Of a stretch of 64,000 bases of DNA, positions 1 through 7,656 are shown piece by piece. The notes beneath the pieces are model-generated. The model saw nothing but the letters and a program-made list of their open reading frames with translations, made no database searches and had not been told where the DNA came from. Numbering within the stretch: the stretch's first letter is position 1; each line of letters opens with the position of its first letter. Source of the DNA: Chitinophagaceae bacterium (GTDB lineage: Bacteria > Bacteroidota > Bacteroidia > Chitinophagales > Chitinophagaceae); contig JADJLJ010000002.1 of assembly GCA_016710165.1 (NCBI GenBank), forward strand, positions 773,501 through 837,500. Direction: 5' to 3'. A program made the translations under genes and the position numbers.

Positions 1-805
1 CATTGTACACCTTATTCAGCGCTGCTGCATTATCGGTAAGCATTCCTTTGATATTTATCTGAACCGCATTGTCCACATAAGTAAAATCACGGGTCTGGCC
101 ACCATCCCCATTGATATAAACGGGTGTTTGCTTCATGATGCTTTTTACAAACAGGGGAATAACGGCCGCATAGGCCCCGTCGGGGTCCTGGCGCGGGCCA
201 AATATATTGAAGTACCTTAATCCCAGGAGCTTAATGCCGTAAACGTCTGCAAAGACCTGCGCATATAATTCGTTTGTCTTCTTGGTGGCTGCATAGGGAG
301 ATAAACATTTTCCCACCCGGTCTTCCTGTTTTGGTAAAGTTGGTTCATCGCCATACACGGAGGAAGAAGAGGCATAAACAAATTGTTTGATATTATTATC
401 AACAGAAGCTTTGAGCATATTCACAAAGCCGCCCACATTCACTTCATTGAAGTAAACAGGCTCTTTGATACTTCTTGGTACGGAACCCAGCGCTGCCTGG
501 TGGCTTACATAATCCATGCCTGTACAGGCATGGTGGCAGGTATCCGGGTTACGGATATCTCCTTCCATGAATTCAAAAGCCGGGTAATTTTTCAGGATAT
601 CAAGATTGGATTGAAACCCGTTTGACAGGTTATCAAGCACCCGCACCTTTTTTGCCCCATGCTTCAATAAGTATTCTGCTATATGGCTTCCGATGAAACC
701 GGCGCCACCCGTTACCAGAAAAGAGGAATGCGTAAGGTCTTTTGTATGAAAACCCCCATCCCCTGAAGGGGGGATAATTGACGATTCTTTTTTTTGTACA
801 CTCAT
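1..805 (-). CDS. TviC/WbpP-type UDP-N-acetylhexosamine 4-epimerase (3' end outside window)
   Basis: NAD-dependent sugar-nucleotide epimerase of the extended SDR family. The reading frame is open to the left edge, so the C-terminus is missing (about 268 residues seen). The Rossmann motif GGAGFIG is at residues 33-39, the serine region SSSSVYGD follows in mid-protein, and the YAATK catalytic Tyr/Lys pair comes next, then RYFNIFGPRQ. Immediate association with a TviB-type dehydrogenase argues for the WbpP/TviC role, interconverting the GlcNAc and GalNAc (or uronic acid) forms of the UDP-sugar. The start was taken at ATG 803-805. Residues 11-19 (IPPSGDGGF) lie ahead of the domain and are encoded by a GC-rich palindrome, so this tail is probably a repeat insertion. 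Family is clear; exact substrate is inferred. Confidence 0.85.
   Translation of the reverse strand, partial: MSVQKKESSIIPPSGDGGFHTKDLTHSSFLVTGGAGFIGSHIAEYLLKHGAKKVRVLDNLSNGFQSNLDILKNYPAFEFMEGDIRNPDTCHHACTGMDYVSHQAALGSVPRSIKEPVYFNEVNVGGFVNMLKASVDNNIKQFVYASSSSVYGDEPTLPKQEDRVGKCLSPYAATKKTNELYAQVFADVYGIKLLGLRYFNIFGPRQDPDGAYAAVIPLFVKSIMKQTPVYINGDGGQTRDFTYVDNAVQINIKGMLTDNAAALNKVYN
753..775. repeat. GC palindrome inside the 5' end of the epimerase gene
   Basis: CCCC-TGAA-GGGG core with flanking AT pairing. It is translated as part of an N-terminal extension of the epimerase and resembles the palindromes at 2275, 34213 and 57571. Confidence 0.6.
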
Positions 806-812
806 TTTCTCT

Positions 813-866
813 TTATCTGTTATTGCTTATTCGTAATACATTTACAACTCTCCGCCAGCCGGCGGA
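813..866. repeat. Heptamer-periodic tract followed by a TCCGCC/GGCGGA palindrome
   Basis: The 68-nt gap between the epimerase and the dehydrogenase begins with 7-nt-spaced words such as TTATCTG and TTATTGC (813-847). A 16-nt palindrome TCCGCC-AGCC-GGCGGA follows (851-866). No promoter or terminator is apparent. Confidence 0.5.
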
Positions 867-873
867 TATGGGG

Positions 874-2163
874 TTACAAACTCCAGTACCTTCTGGAACT
901 GATCCTGCCACGGTAGATCCCTTTAAGGTCTGCCAGCATTGCATGTTCCTTGGTAATGGAAGCAAAATATTTATCGTCCAGATCTTTATATTCCTTGTGA
1001 GGTACGGTCACTATCACCGCATCGTAGTCGTTGCCGGGTGCAGGGGTGAGTTCAAAGCCATATTCATGTTTCAGTTCATCACTTTCTGCGTAGGGGTCGG
1101 TCACATCCACATTTAAAGAAAATGACCTCAGTTCCTTCACCACATCCGCAACTTTGCTGTTGCGTATGTCGCTTACATTTTCCTTAAAAGTGGCACCCAT
1201 TACCAGCACTTTTGCCTCTTTCACATTGCCGTCGTAGCGAATGATATGCTTTAATATCTTTCTTGCCACATAGCCTGCCATGGCGTCATTGATGAACCTG
1301 CCGGCCAATATCACCTGCGAATTATAACCCAGTTTCTTTGATTTGTAGGTGAGGTAATAAGGATCAACACCAATGCAATGCCCGCCCACCAGGCCTGGCT
1401 GAAACTTGAGGAAATTCCATTTGGTCCCGGCTGCTTCCAGCACTTCATAGGTGTTGATGTTCATTTTATCGAAGATGATGGAAAGTTCATTCATCAATGC
1501 TATGTTCAGGTCTCGCTGGGTGTTCTCGATGATCTTTGCGGCTTCGGCCACTTTAATGGAAGATGCCCGGTGAACGCCGGCCTTTACCACCAGTTCATAC
1601 ACTTTGGCAATGGTATCCAGGCTCTCCCCGCAGCACCCGCTCACTACTTTGGTGATGGTGGTAATGGTATGTTCCTTATCACCCGGGTTTATCCGCTCGG
1701 GCGAATAGCCGATCTTATAATCATCCACCATTTTCAGGCCCGATAATTTTTCAATGATGGGCACACAGTCTTCTTCGGTGCAACCCGGGTAAACCGTACT
1801 TTCATAGACCACATAATCTCCTTTCTTAATAACCTTGCCGATGGTTTCACTGGCACGCTGCACCGGTCTCAGGTCGGGTACATTGTGTTCGTCCACAGGA
1901 GTGGGGACCGCTACAATAAAGAAATTAGCCTGGCGAAGCACATCCAGGTCATTGGTGAATTCAATGTCACATCCATCAAAGTCAGCTGTTTCCAGTTCCT
2001 GGCTTGGATCGATCTTATTCCGCATCATCTCTACCCGCTGGGCATTGATGTCGAAGCCGACGACCTTTATCTTTTTGGCAAACTCCAGTGCAATGGGCAG
2101 GCCAACATAGCCAAGGCCAATTACAGCCAGTTTCTTTTTCTTATCTAATAATTCCTGGTACAT
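874..2163 (-). CDS. TviB/WbpO-type UDP-N-acetylhexosamine 6-dehydrogenase
   Basis: Nucleotide-sugar dehydrogenase of 429 residues, normal for the UDP-GlcNAc/UDP-GalNAc/UDP-ManNAc dehydrogenase branch. It oxidises C6 of the sugar to a carboxylate with two NAD+. The N-terminal Rossmann motif GLGYVGLP is near residues 16-23, STVYPGCTEED lies near 120, and the catalytic Cys is in GGHCIGVDPYYLT near residue 260. That last signature separates this branch from UDP-glucose dehydrogenases (GGSCFPKD). The C-terminus ends YWSL, typical of the TviB group. It lies between the UDP-xylose synthase and the TviC-type epimerase, so the pair would make a UDP-N-acetylhexosaminuronic acid for a surface glycan. 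Whether the substrate is GlcNAc or GalNAc cannot be decided from sequence alone. Confidence 0.88.
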   Translation of the reverse strand: MYQELLDKKKKLAVIGLGYVGLPIALEFAKKIKVVGFDINAQRVEMMRNKIDPSQELETADFDGCDIEFTNDLDVLRQANFFIVAVPTPVDEHNVPDLRPVQRASETIGKVIKKGDYVVYESTVYPGCTEEDCVPIIEKLSGLKMVDDYKIGYSPERINPGDKEHTITTITKVVSGCCGESLDTIAKVYELVVKAGVHRASSIKVAEAAKIIENTQRDLNIALMNELSIIFDKMNINTYEVLEAAGTKWNFLKFQPGLVGGHCIGVDPYYLTYKSKKLGYNSQVILAGRFINDAMAGYVARKILKHIIRYDGNVKEAKVLVMGATFKENVSDIRNSKVADVVKELRSFSLNVDVTDPYAESDELKHEYGFELTPAPGNDYDAVIVTVPHKEYKDLDDKYFASITKEHAMLADLKGIYRGRISSRRYWSL

Positions 2164-2184
2164 AATAAATGAAATGCCCGAAAC

Positions 2185-2198
2185 CCGCCAACCGGCGG
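2185..2198. repeat. Short GC palindrome in dehydrogenase leader
   Basis: CCGCC-AACC-GGCGG in the 98-nt gap upstream of the TviB-type gene, of the same type as 851-866. Confidence 0.5.
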
Positions 2199-2261
2199 AC
2201 TTTAAGCTCTTTTGGTTTTTATATTGTATTCCTCTTGTTTAACATTGTATCATCCAAAGTT

Positions 2262-3326
2262 TCAGGCACTGAAGTCCCCTTTAGGGGATTTAGGAGCGAA
2301 TTCTTTTGGCAATTTATTCAATTCTTCTTTGGGCAGGCTTTTGAAATATTCATACGTGATCTTCAGTCCCTCTGCCCTGGAAACTTTTGGCTCCCATCCC
2401 AGCAATTTCCTTGCTTTGGTAATATCTGGCTGCCGTTGCTTCGGATCATCTTTTGGTAATTCCCTGTAAACGATCTTTTGCTTTGTCCCGGTAAGCCTGA
2501 TTATTTCTTCGGCAAAATCTTTCAAGGATATTTCGTCGGGGTTACCGATGTTCACGGGTAATGCATAATCACTCATCAGCAACCGGTAGATGCCTTCAAT
2601 AAGATCATCCACGTAACAAAAACTGCGGGTCTGGCTTCCATCCCCAAAAACAGTAAGGTCTTCGCCCCGGAGTGCCTGGCCAATGAAAGCAGGCAGGGCC
2701 CTTCCGTCGTTCAGCCGCATGCGCGGGCCGTATGTATTGAATATGCGTACGATCCTGGTCTCTACATTATGAAAAGTATGATAGGCCATTGTCATGGCTT
2801 CCTGGAAACGCTTTGCTTCATCATATACTCCCCGCGGGCCAACCGGGTTCACATTGCCCCAGTACTCTTCATTTTGAGGGTGTACCAGCGGGTCACCGTA
2901 TACTTCACTGGTGGACGCTACCAGTATCCTTGCTTTTTTTGCCAGCGCCAGGCCCAGGCAATTGTGTGTACCCAGCGAGCCCACTTTTAAGGTCTGGATG
3001 GGGATCTTTAAATAATCGATCGGACTGGCAGGCGATGCAAAATGAAGGATATAATCCAGGTTACCGGTCACATGAATGAACTTGGAAACATCGTGGTGAT
3101 AGAATTCAAATTCTTTCAGTTTAAAAAGATGCTCAATGTTCTTCAGGTCGCCGGTGATCAGGTTATCCATACCGATCACCTGGTATCCTTCTTTGATGAA
3201 ACGGTCGCAAAGATGTGAACCCAAAAATCCGGCAGCGCCGGTTATGAGCACTTTGCCCCTGGCCTTGCCACCATCCCCGCCAGCTGGCGGGGTGTTTGAT
3301 TGCGTCATATTTTTATCTGCAGGCAC
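2262..3326 (-). CDS. UDP-glucuronate decarboxylase (UDP-xylose synthase)
   Basis: Extended SDR enzyme of 354 residues that converts UDP-glucuronate to UDP-xylose. The NAD motif GAAGFLG is followed by DNLITG, the active-site STSEVYGDP, and Y-D-E-A-K-R-F, the UXS form of the catalytic YxxxK. RIFNTYGPRM and the C-terminal DITKAR-LLGWEPKV segment also fit UXS; dTDP-glucose dehydratase is less likely. It stands immediately downstream of ugd, which supplies UDP-glucuronate, so the two form a pathway step pair. Two palindromes mark its ends. Codons 13-20 or so (PPAGGDGG) come from a perfect 18-nt palindrome, and the last codons (SPKGD) come from TCCCCT-TT-AGGGGA just before the stop. Confidence 0.88.
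   Translation of the reverse strand: MPADKNMTQSNTPPAGGDGGKARGKVLITGAAGFLGSHLCDRFIKEGYQVIGMDNLITGDLKNIEHLFKLKEFEFYHHDVSKFIHVTGNLDYILHFASPASPIDYLKIPIQTLKVGSLGTHNCLGLALAKKARILVASTSEVYGDPLVHPQNEEYWGNVNPVGPRGVYDEAKRFQEAMTMAYHTFHNVETRIVRIFNTYGPRMRLNDGRALPAFIGQALRGEDLTVFGDGSQTRSFCYVDDLIEGIYRLLMSDYALPVNIGNPDEISLKDFAEEIIRLTGTKQKIVYRELPKDDPKQRQPDITKARKLLGWEPKVSRAEGLKITYEYFKSLPKEELNKLPKEFAPKSPKGDFSA
2275..2288. repeat. Palindrome TCCCCTTTAGGGGA in the 3' end of the UXS gene
   Basis: Perfect 14-nt palindrome read in frame as SPKGD just before the stop codon of the UXS gene. It belongs to the CCCCTnnAGGGG type seen again at 34213. Confidence 0.65.
3275..3292. repeat. Perfect 18-nt palindrome in the 5' end of the UXS gene
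   Basis: CCCCGCCAG-CTGGCGGGG is translated in frame near residues 13-18 as part of PPAGGDGG, ahead of the Rossmann fold. The encoded peptide is similar to that in the epimerase at 753-775. Confidence 0.7.
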
Positions 3327-3373
3327 TTCGGTAACTTAAATTGATCTTTAATTTTAGTATGCTACGTTCCCCT

Positions 3374-4693
3374 TCAGGGCTTAGGGACAACTGCCTTTCT
3401 TCCCACACTTTCGTAATGAAATCCCAGTTCTTCCATTTTTACCAGGTCGAAGAGGTTCCTTCCGTCGAAAATTACTTTATTTTTCAGTAAGGCGATCATA
3501 TTGGCAAAATCGGGCGTCCGGAATTCACTCCATTCTGTTGCGATGATGAGTGCATCGGCATCCACCAGTGCATCATATTGCCTTTCTGCAAAACGGATCC
3601 GGTTTCCCAGTAATGCCTTTACATTGGGCATTGCTTCCGGATCATAGGCAGAGACCGTTACTCCTTCCGCCAGTAATGCTTCGATCATATTCAATGCAGG
3701 CGCTTCCCGTATGTCATCGGTGTTTGGCTTGAATGATAAACCCCAGACAGCGATCTTTTTACCCTTCAGATCATTGTTGAAATAGCTTTTTATCTTGGGG
3801 ATCAGGTGCATCTTCTGCTTTTCATTCACTTCCATCACCGCATCCAGTATCTTAAAGTTGTAGGCTGCATCTTTTGAGGATTTGGCCAGCGCCTGCACAT
3901 CTTTGGGAAAACAACTGCCGCCGTAACCGATTCCCGGGAATAAAAAACGCCTGCCGATGCGTTCATCGCTGCCGATGCCTTTGCGAACCATATCCACATC
4001 GGCTCCCAGGCGCTCACATAAATGCGCTATCTCGTTCATGAACGTGATCTTCATGGCTAAAAAAGAATTGGCTGCATATTTGGTAAGCTCCGCACTTTTT
4101 TCATCCATGTAAATAATAGGATTGCCCTGGCGTACGAATGGAACATACAGGTCGTTCATTATCTTTTTTGCCCGTTCGGAACCGGTGCCAATGATCACCC
4201 GGTCGGGTTTCATGAAATCATCCACCGCAACTCCTTCCCGTAAAAACTCCGGGTTGGAAACCACATCAAATTCAACCCGGGCATTTTTTGCAATGGCGGC
4301 CTGTACTTTTTCTGCTGTGCCAACGGGTACGGTGCTTTTATCAACGATCACCACATATTCCGTTATTAATTCTCCCAGGTCACCGGCTACACCCAGGATG
4401 TATTTAAGGTCGGCACTGCCGTCTTCGCCGGGAGGCGTGGGCAGGGCCAGGAAAATGATCTGTGCTCCTGCAATCCCTTCTTTCAGGGAAGTAGTGAAAT
4501 GCAGCCGGCCTTCTTTTTGGTTGCGGATAAAAAGTTTTTCAAGCCCGGGTTCGTAAATGGTCAGTTCTCCCCCTGATAATTTTTCGATCTTTGCTTTATC
4601 TATGTCAACACAGGTAACGCTGTTGCCTGTTTCGGCAAAACAGGTTCCCGTGACCAATCCGACATAACCGGTGCCAACAACTGCAATTTTCAT
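3374..4693 (-). CDS. ugd: UDP-glucose 6-dehydrogenase
   Basis: Cytosolic enzyme of 439 residues oxidising UDP-glucose to UDP-glucuronate with two NAD+. The N-terminal Rossmann motif is GTGYVG (residues 7-12), followed by CVDID, LPTPPGEDGSADL and STVPVGT. The catalytic cysteine is in GIGYGGSCFPKD near residue 260, and FKPNTDDIREAP marks the C-terminal domain. Length and motifs match the bacterial Ugd family. The downstream UXS gene uses its product. The ATG at 4691-4693 is followed upstream at once by the left arm of the repeat that brackets the four-helix-bundle gene, so translation initiation lies only a few nucleotides from that repeat. A degenerate CCCCTTCAGGG palindrome overlaps the stop codon. 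Confidence 0.93.
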   Translation of the reverse strand: MKIAVVGTGYVGLVTGTCFAETGNSVTCVDIDKAKIEKLSGGELTIYEPGLEKLFIRNQKEGRLHFTTSLKEGIAGAQIIFLALPTPPGEDGSADLKYILGVAGDLGELITEYVVIVDKSTVPVGTAEKVQAAIAKNARVEFDVVSNPEFLREGVAVDDFMKPDRVIIGTGSERAKKIMNDLYVPFVRQGNPIIYMDEKSAELTKYAANSFLAMKITFMNEIAHLCERLGADVDMVRKGIGSDERIGRRFLFPGIGYGGSCFPKDVQALAKSSKDAAYNFKILDAVMEVNEKQKMHLIPKIKSYFNNDLKGKKIAVWGLSFKPNTDDIREAPALNMIEALLAEGVTVSAYDPEAMPNVKALLGNRIRFAERQYDALVDADALIIATEWSEFRTPDFANMIALLKNKVIFDGRNLFDLVKMEELGFHYESVGRKAVVPKP

Positions 4694-4697
4694 GTAC

Positions 4698-5143
4698 GTT
4701 ATTTGTTAATAGTTATCTGTTATTTGTTTGTGCCGGCTTCTTTTGCCTTTTTCAGATAGTTAATATATCCGTTTAAAATTGCCAGACATTTATTGATCTG
4801 TTCTTTTCGTATGCTCAATTCTTCCGGCGTTATATAATTTTCTTCAGCAGCAATTATCAAATGATCTGTTATTTCGTGCAAAGATCCTCTGCTTATCCTG
4901 CAAAACTGGATATTTTCCTGGTGATTAAACCGGCCGTATCCTTCTGCAATATTATTTGTTACTGACCTCAGGCACCGAACCAGTTGGTCCTTCAACCTGT
5001 ATTCCTCATTCTTCGGCAAACCATCGATCAGTGGTTTTAATTCCCTTCTTAATATTACCGCTTCTTTCCAGCAATTCAACTCTTCGAATGACCTCAGGCT
5101 GTCCATACCGTTAACTTTTAACAGATAACCATTAACGATTTAC
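4698..5143. repeat. Heptamer-periodic inverted repeat bracketing the four-helix-bundle gene
   Basis: Left arm 4698-4732 is a run of 7-nt words of the type GTTATnT or GTTAATA. Right arm 5109-5143 is made of the complementary words (AGATAAC, CATTAAC and similar). The segment at 4705-4722 pairs with 5119-5136 with a single mismatch by direct reading. The left arm includes the stop codon of the four-helix-bundle gene and almost touches the ugd start. The right arm overlaps the stop codon of the upstream DegT gene. The whole unit is about 440 bp. Confidence 0.75.
4720..5106 (-). CDS. Four-helix-bundle protein (S23/23S-rRNA intervening-sequence protein family)
   Basis: Small protein of 128 residues matching the family first known from ORFs in 23S rRNA intervening sequences and related to the Avd accessory proteins of diversity-generating retroelements. 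Family features visible here are an N-terminal S-F-E-E-L-x-x-W-K-E-A, a basic segment near LKDQLVRCLRSV, the invariant-looking NIAEGYGR near residue 55, and a final helix ending INYLKKAKE. All four segments read as amphipathic helices. The cellular role of free-standing members is unknown. It interrupts a nucleotide-sugar operon and has no link to that pathway. Its stop codon lies within one arm of a heptamer-periodic inverted repeat and its start is beside the other, so gene and repeat look like one inserted unit. Confidence 0.85.
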   Translation of the reverse strand: MDSLRSFEELNCWKEAVILRRELKPLIDGLPKNEEYRLKDQLVRCLRSVTNNIAEGYGRFNHQENIQFCRISRGSLHEITDHLIIAAEENYITPEELSIRKEQINKCLAILNGYINYLKKAKEAGTNK

Positions 5144-6262
5144 AAATTCAAGCACTTTACTTACAATAAAACGTTGCTGTTCTTCATCCAGTTCGGTATG
5201 GATGGGCAGGGAGATCACTCTTTCCGTCAACCAGTCTGTTACCGGGAGCTCATAACTGCTTCCGCCAAATGCATCAAACATCTTTTGCCGGTGTGCCGGT
5301 ACCGGGTAATAGATCATGGAAGGCACGCCTTGTTCTGATAAGTACTGGTTCAGCCCGTCCCGGTCAACCCCATTCAATACCAGCGTATACTGGTGGAATA
5401 CGTGTTTATTGTTGCCCTCCCTAAACGGAATAGATATGTTTTTATTTTCTGCAAATGCCTTATCGTAAAAATCAGCCGCTTTTCTCCGGGCAGCTATGTA
5501 TTCGTCCAGGTGTTTCAGCTTGATATTGAGTATGGCGGCCTGTATGGCATCCAGCCTCGAATTGCAGCCCACCACATCGTGGTAATAACGTTTGCTTTGC
5601 CCATGGGAGGCGATCATCCTGAGTTTACCGGCCAGGTCATCGTCATCCGTGAACATGGCCCCGCCATCGCCAAATGCCCCCAGGTTTTTGGAAGGGTAAA
5701 ATGAGGTACAGCCGATATGACCAATGGTTCCTGTCTTTTTGATCGTTCCGTTGCTGAATGTATAATCGCAGCCAATGGCCTGTGCATTATCTTCAATCAC
5801 AAACAGGTTGTGTTTTTTTGCAATGGCCATTATTTTTTCCATATCGGCAGCCTGGCCGTACAGGTGTACCGGAATAATTGCCTTTGTCTTTGGGGTGATG
5901 GCTTTTTCAATAGCAGCTGGATCTATGCAAAAGGTCCTTTGATCCACTTCAATAAAGACCGGCTTAATATTCAGCAGGGCAGCAACCTCCACCGTGGCTA
6001 TATACGTAAAGGACGGGGTGATCACTTCATCCCCGGGCTTTAAGCCCAGCGCCATCATGGCGATCTGGAGTGCATCGGTTCCGTTGGCACAGGGGATGCA
6101 GTGTTTGCTGCCGTGGTATGCTGCCAGGTTTGCGGCAAATTCATTCACCACTTTACCACCAATGAACATAGAACTTTCCATCACTTCTGTCACGGCATCA
6201 TCCACTTCCTTCTTTATTTTGTGGTACTGGGTCTTGGTATCAACCATTTGCAGGGGCCTCAT
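5132..6262 (-). CDS. DegT/DnrJ/EryC1/StrS family sugar aminotransferase
   Basis: PLP-dependent aminotransferase of 376 residues, usual for the family, that adds an amino group to a keto-sugar nucleotide. Features include the N-terminal P-L-Q-M-V-D-T-K-T-Q-Y, ANGTDALQIAMMALGL, GDEVITPSFTYIATVE, the aspartate segment VIEDNAQAIG, and the Schiff-base lysine in SFYPSKNLGAFGDGG. The sequence style is that of the WbpE/WlbC subgroup, which aminates 3-keto-UDP-N-acetylhexosaminuronic acids, in keeping with the TviB-type dehydrogenase downstream. That assignment is inference. It is the first gene of the leftward operon and carries a -7 box on the minus strand at 6283-6290. Its stop codon overlaps the right arm of the repeat around the four-helix-bundle gene. 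Confidence 0.87.
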   Translation of the reverse strand: MRPLQMVDTKTQYHKIKKEVDDAVTEVMESSMFIGGKVVNEFAANLAAYHGSKHCIPCANGTDALQIAMMALGLKPGDEVITPSFTYIATVEVAALLNIKPVFIEVDQRTFCIDPAAIEKAITPKTKAIIPVHLYGQAADMEKIMAIAKKHNLFVIEDNAQAIGCDYTFSNGTIKKTGTIGHIGCTSFYPSKNLGAFGDGGAMFTDDDDLAGKLRMIASHGQSKRYYHDVVGCNSRLDAIQAAILNIKLKHLDEYIAARRKAADFYDKAFAENKNISIPFREGNNKHVFHQYTLVLNGVDRDGLNQYLSEQGVPSMIYYPVPAHRQKMFDAFGGSSYELPVTDWLTERVISLPIHTELDEEQQRFIVSKVLEFVNR

Positions 6263-6282
6263 ATATATGTTTTTATGCGGCG

Positions 6283-6290
6283 CAAAGATA
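6283..6290 (-). promoter_or_regulatory. -7 box for the nucleotide-sugar operon
   Basis: The minus strand reads TATCTTTG, matching the Bacteroidota -7 consensus TAnnTTTG, about 20 nt ahead of the DegT start codon. No convincing -33 TTG is seen. Confidence 0.55.
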
Positions 6291-6351
6291 AGGATTGCAG
6301 TATGAATGAAGAATTTGTAATATACACCGGCTGGTATTAAAAAATAGCCTT

Positions 6352-6359
6352 TAGATTTG
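6352..6359 (+). promoter_or_regulatory. -7 box for waaA
   Basis: TAGATTTG fits TAnnTTTG and lies 10 nt before the waaA ATG, implying a very short leader. It is divergent from the operon promoter at 6283. Confidence 0.5.
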
Positions 6360-6369
6360 TTGAAATTAC

Positions 6370-7656
6370 ATGCCGGGTAAATTCTTATACGATCTGTTCC
6401 TTGTCTTATATACTACAGGTATAAGGATCGCCTCTGTATGGAACCCCAAGGCCAGGAAATGGCTGGATGGCAGAAAAAACATCTTCGCTGAGGTCAACTC
6501 CAGGCTCCGCCCCACGAGCGCCAAAACAATATGGATGCATTGTGCCAGCCTGGGCGAATTTGAACAGGGCAGGCCTTTGCTGGAAGAAATCAAAAGTCAA
6601 AATCCAGAGATCAGAATTGTACTCACTTTTTTTTCTCCAAGCGGTTATGAAGTGATGAAGGATTATAAAGGCGCTGATCATATCGTTTACCTGCCGGTGG
6701 ATTCTCCTTCCAATGCAAAACGGTTTTTGGATGCGGTGAACCCATCCCTGGTGCTTTGGGTGAAGTACGAATACTGGTTTTATTACCTGAAGGAAATAAA
6801 AAGGCGTAAGGTACCTGCATTGCTTGTGTCGGGCATATTCAGGCAGAACCAGCCTTTCTTTAAAAACTATGGAGGGATATGGAGGCAGATGCTGCAATCC
6901 TTCTCCCATTTCTTTTTGCAGGATTCAGCCTCGGGGGAATTATTAAGAACGATCGGCATAACCGAAAACGTAAGCATCAACGGCGATACCCGGTTCGACC
7001 GGGTGATCCGGATCGCAGAAACCCATCAGCCGGTTCCCCATATTGAAGAATTTTGCGGCAACCATATTGTGCTGGTGGCCGGGAGTACCTGGGAAGAGGA
7101 TGAGATCGAGTTGATCCATTTTGTAAAACAGCATCCCCGGGTAAAATTCATCATCGCACCACATGAGATCGATGAAGAGAATTTAAAAGATGTAAAAGCA
7201 GCATTCCCGGATTCAATCTTCTATTCCCAGCTGGCACAAACCACAAACCTGCCTACCGGACAGGCAGGCCACAAACCTCAAACTTCAAACATTTTGATCA
7301 TCGACAACATCGGTATGCTCTCCCGGTTATACAGGTATGCAACCATTGCCTATGTAGGTGGCGGTTTTGGAGAAGACGGGGTGCATAATGTGCTGGAGGC
7401 TGCTGTTTATGGCAAACCGGTGGTATTCGGGCCGGTGTATGATAAGTTCATTGAGGCGGCCGGTCTTGTGGAGGCAACAGGAGGCATCAGCATTGATGGC
7501 CCGTTGAATTTAGAGGGCACATTGAATAAACTGCTGGCTGATGAAGATGAATTAAAAAGAAGGGGCGAAGCGGCTAAGAACTATGTATATGCAAACGGGG
7601 GTGCATCCGGGAAGATCATTCAGTTCATTCAGGAAAAACGCCTTTTAACGAGATGA
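6370..7656 (+). CDS. waaA: Kdo transferase WaaA (KdtA)
   Basis: Inner-membrane glycosyltransferase of 428 residues that adds Kdo from CMP-Kdo to lipid A precursor. An N-terminal hydrophobic segment (LYDLFLVLYTTGIRIAS) is followed by the family signature CASLGEFEQGRPLLEEI, with the acidic catalytic position in GEFEQG. Also seen are TFFSPSGYEV, the PVDSP motif, LVAGSTWEEDE and the C-terminal YVGGGFGEDGVHNVLEAAVYGKPV of GT-B donor binding. Residues about 289-304 contain TNLPTGQAGHKPQTSN, encoded by a 7-nt-periodic tract with a palindrome at its centre. This block looks like an in-frame insertion between two secondary structure elements. The 3' end overlaps the convergent gene at 7629 by 28 nt. 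Confidence 0.93.
   Translation: MPGKFLYDLFLVLYTTGIRIASVWNPKARKWLDGRKNIFAEVNSRLRPTSAKTIWMHCASLGEFEQGRPLLEEIKSQNPEIRIVLTFFSPSGYEVMKDYKGADHIVYLPVDSPSNAKRFLDAVNPSLVLWVKYEYWFYYLKEIKRRKVPALLVSGIFRQNQPFFKNYGGIWRQMLQSFSHFFLQDSASGELLRTIGITENVSINGDTRFDRVIRIAETHQPVPHIEEFCGNHIVLVAGSTWEEDEIELIHFVKQHPRVKFIIAPHEIDEENLKDVKAAFPDSIFYSQLAQTTNLPTGQAGHKPQTSNILIIDNIGMLSRLYRYATIAYVGGGFGEDGVHNVLEAAVYGKPVVFGPVYDKFIEAAGLVEATGGISIDGPLNLEGTLNKLLADEDELKRRGEAAKNYVYANGGASGKIIQFIQEKRLLTR
7235..7290. repeat. Heptamer-periodic repeat with central palindrome, in frame inside waaA
   Basis: Words CACAAAC at 7235, 7242 and 7270, then CTCAAAC and TTCAAAC, are all in register modulo 7. The middle 21 nt (7249-7269) carry the CCTGCCT/AGGCAGG palindrome (pairing 7248-7254 with 7262-7268) and encode LPTGQAG. 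The total of 56 nt spans eight 7-nt words. Confidence 0.7.
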
